Source: Methylomarinum sp.
GTDB lineage: Bacteria; Pseudomonadota; Gammaproteobacteria; Methylococcales; Methylomonadaceae
Assembly (NCBI GenBank): GCA_013139755.1
Contig: WTAG01000506.1
Span: 1 to 6,808 of the forward strand
Direction: 5' to 3'
DNA length: 6,808 nt
Numbering within the stretch: the stretch's first letter is position 1; every line of letters starts with the position of its first letter. The notes beneath the pieces were generated by a model. The model made no database searches, had not been told where the DNA came from, and saw nothing but the letters and a program-made list of their open reading frames with translations. The translations under genes and the position numbers were made by a program. Positions 6,533-6,808 of the stretch are shown here, one piece after another.

Positions 6533-6808
6533 ATGCCACTTATTATGTTTGCTAGACAGCATCTTTTTTTCCGTCTTTTAACTTTTTTAGGGCTCTTACT
6601 CCTTAATGCTTGCGAACCTGCTCCATCAAATGTTTTAAAAGTAGGAACTAATCTTTGGCCTGGTTATGAATCACTGTATCTTGCGCAAAACTTAGGTTTT
6701 TTTGACAATAAGCCTGTCAAGCTTATTGAAATGCCATCAGCAACTGAAGTTTCTCATGCTTTTCGCAATAGGGCATTGGATGTTGCAGCACTTACATTGG
6801 ATGAGTCC
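6533..6808 (+). CDS. ABC-type substrate-binding lipoprotein, 3' partial
   Basis: 92 codons are visible; the frame runs off the window. The N-terminus has a basic start (R8, H10, R14), a hydrophobic core and a lipobox-like L24-N-A-C27, so the product is probably a lipoprotein; Asn at -2 is not the most common lipobox residue. The mature part begins L-K-V-G-T-N-L-W-P-G-Y-E and continues with L-Y-L-A-Q-N-L-G-F-F, P-S-A-T-E-V, F-R-N-R-A-L-D-V-A-A-L-T-L-D-E. This is the first lobe of the SsuA/TauA/NMT1-like periplasmic binding proteins, which bind small anions, sulfonates or pyrimidine precursors for ABC transporters. Substrate cannot be told from this part. Some proteins of this type sit beside signalling genes rather than transporter genes and may serve as sensors. 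AAGG (6518-6521) lies 11 bases before the ATG, within an inverted repeat. An in-frame ATG at 6545 lacks a ribosome binding site. Confidence 0.82.
   Translation, partial: MPLIMFARQHLFFRLLTFLGLLLLNACEPAPSNVLKVGTNLWPGYESLYLAQNLGFFDNKPVKLIEMPSATEVSHAFRNRALDVAALTLDES

Overview
The window is about 40% GC or lower by eye and reads as a piece of a gammaproteobacterial chromosome. That call rests on the gene order DUF4381 - batA - batB/TPR fusion - batD and on the family resemblance of the proteins. An AT-rich free-living or methanotroph-like gammaproteobacterium would fit, but the genus cannot be fixed from the sequence alone.

Positions 1-4998 (+ strand) hold the downstream part of a Bat-type (Bacteroides aerotolerance / MoxR-associated) operon. 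In order these are the 3' part of a DUF4381 membrane protein gene, batA (membrane von Willebrand A protein), a batB gene fused to a TPR 'BatC' part, and batD. The first three are joined by two ATGA stop/start overlaps, so translation is probably coupled. A 101-bp gap separates batB/C from batD. The MoxR ATPase and DUF58 genes that usually precede this set would lie upstream of the window. As a group they are thought to form an envelope complex: two MIDAS-bearing VWA proteins and a large Ig-like BatD facing the periplasm, with a TPR scaffold, served by a cytoplasmic AAA+ ATPase. The exact function in any species is poorly defined.

Positions 4999-5165 are a gap between convergent genes with no convincing terminator. 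Positions 5166-6155 (- strand) encode a PAS - coiled coil - GGDEF diguanylate cyclase with a full set of substrate residues, an inhibitory RxxD site and a GGDEL signature.

Positions 6156-6532 lie between divergent genes and are the least ordinary part of the window. They contain a possible extended -10 for the cyclase inside a 7-bp inverted repeat, what looks like a decayed small lipoprotein gene (6266-6504), a plausible sigma70 promoter (6467-6495), and a 7+3-bp interrupted inverted repeat (6499-6530) that ends two bases before the next start codon and covers its ribosome binding site.

From 6533 to the window end there is the 5' part of a gene for a periplasmic substrate-binding lipoprotein of the SsuA/NMT1-like class. 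I do not see a clear new system. The best leads are the structured start region of the binding-protein gene, the decayed lipoprotein gene, and the secretion-signal-like segment buried at the BatB/BatC fusion joint.
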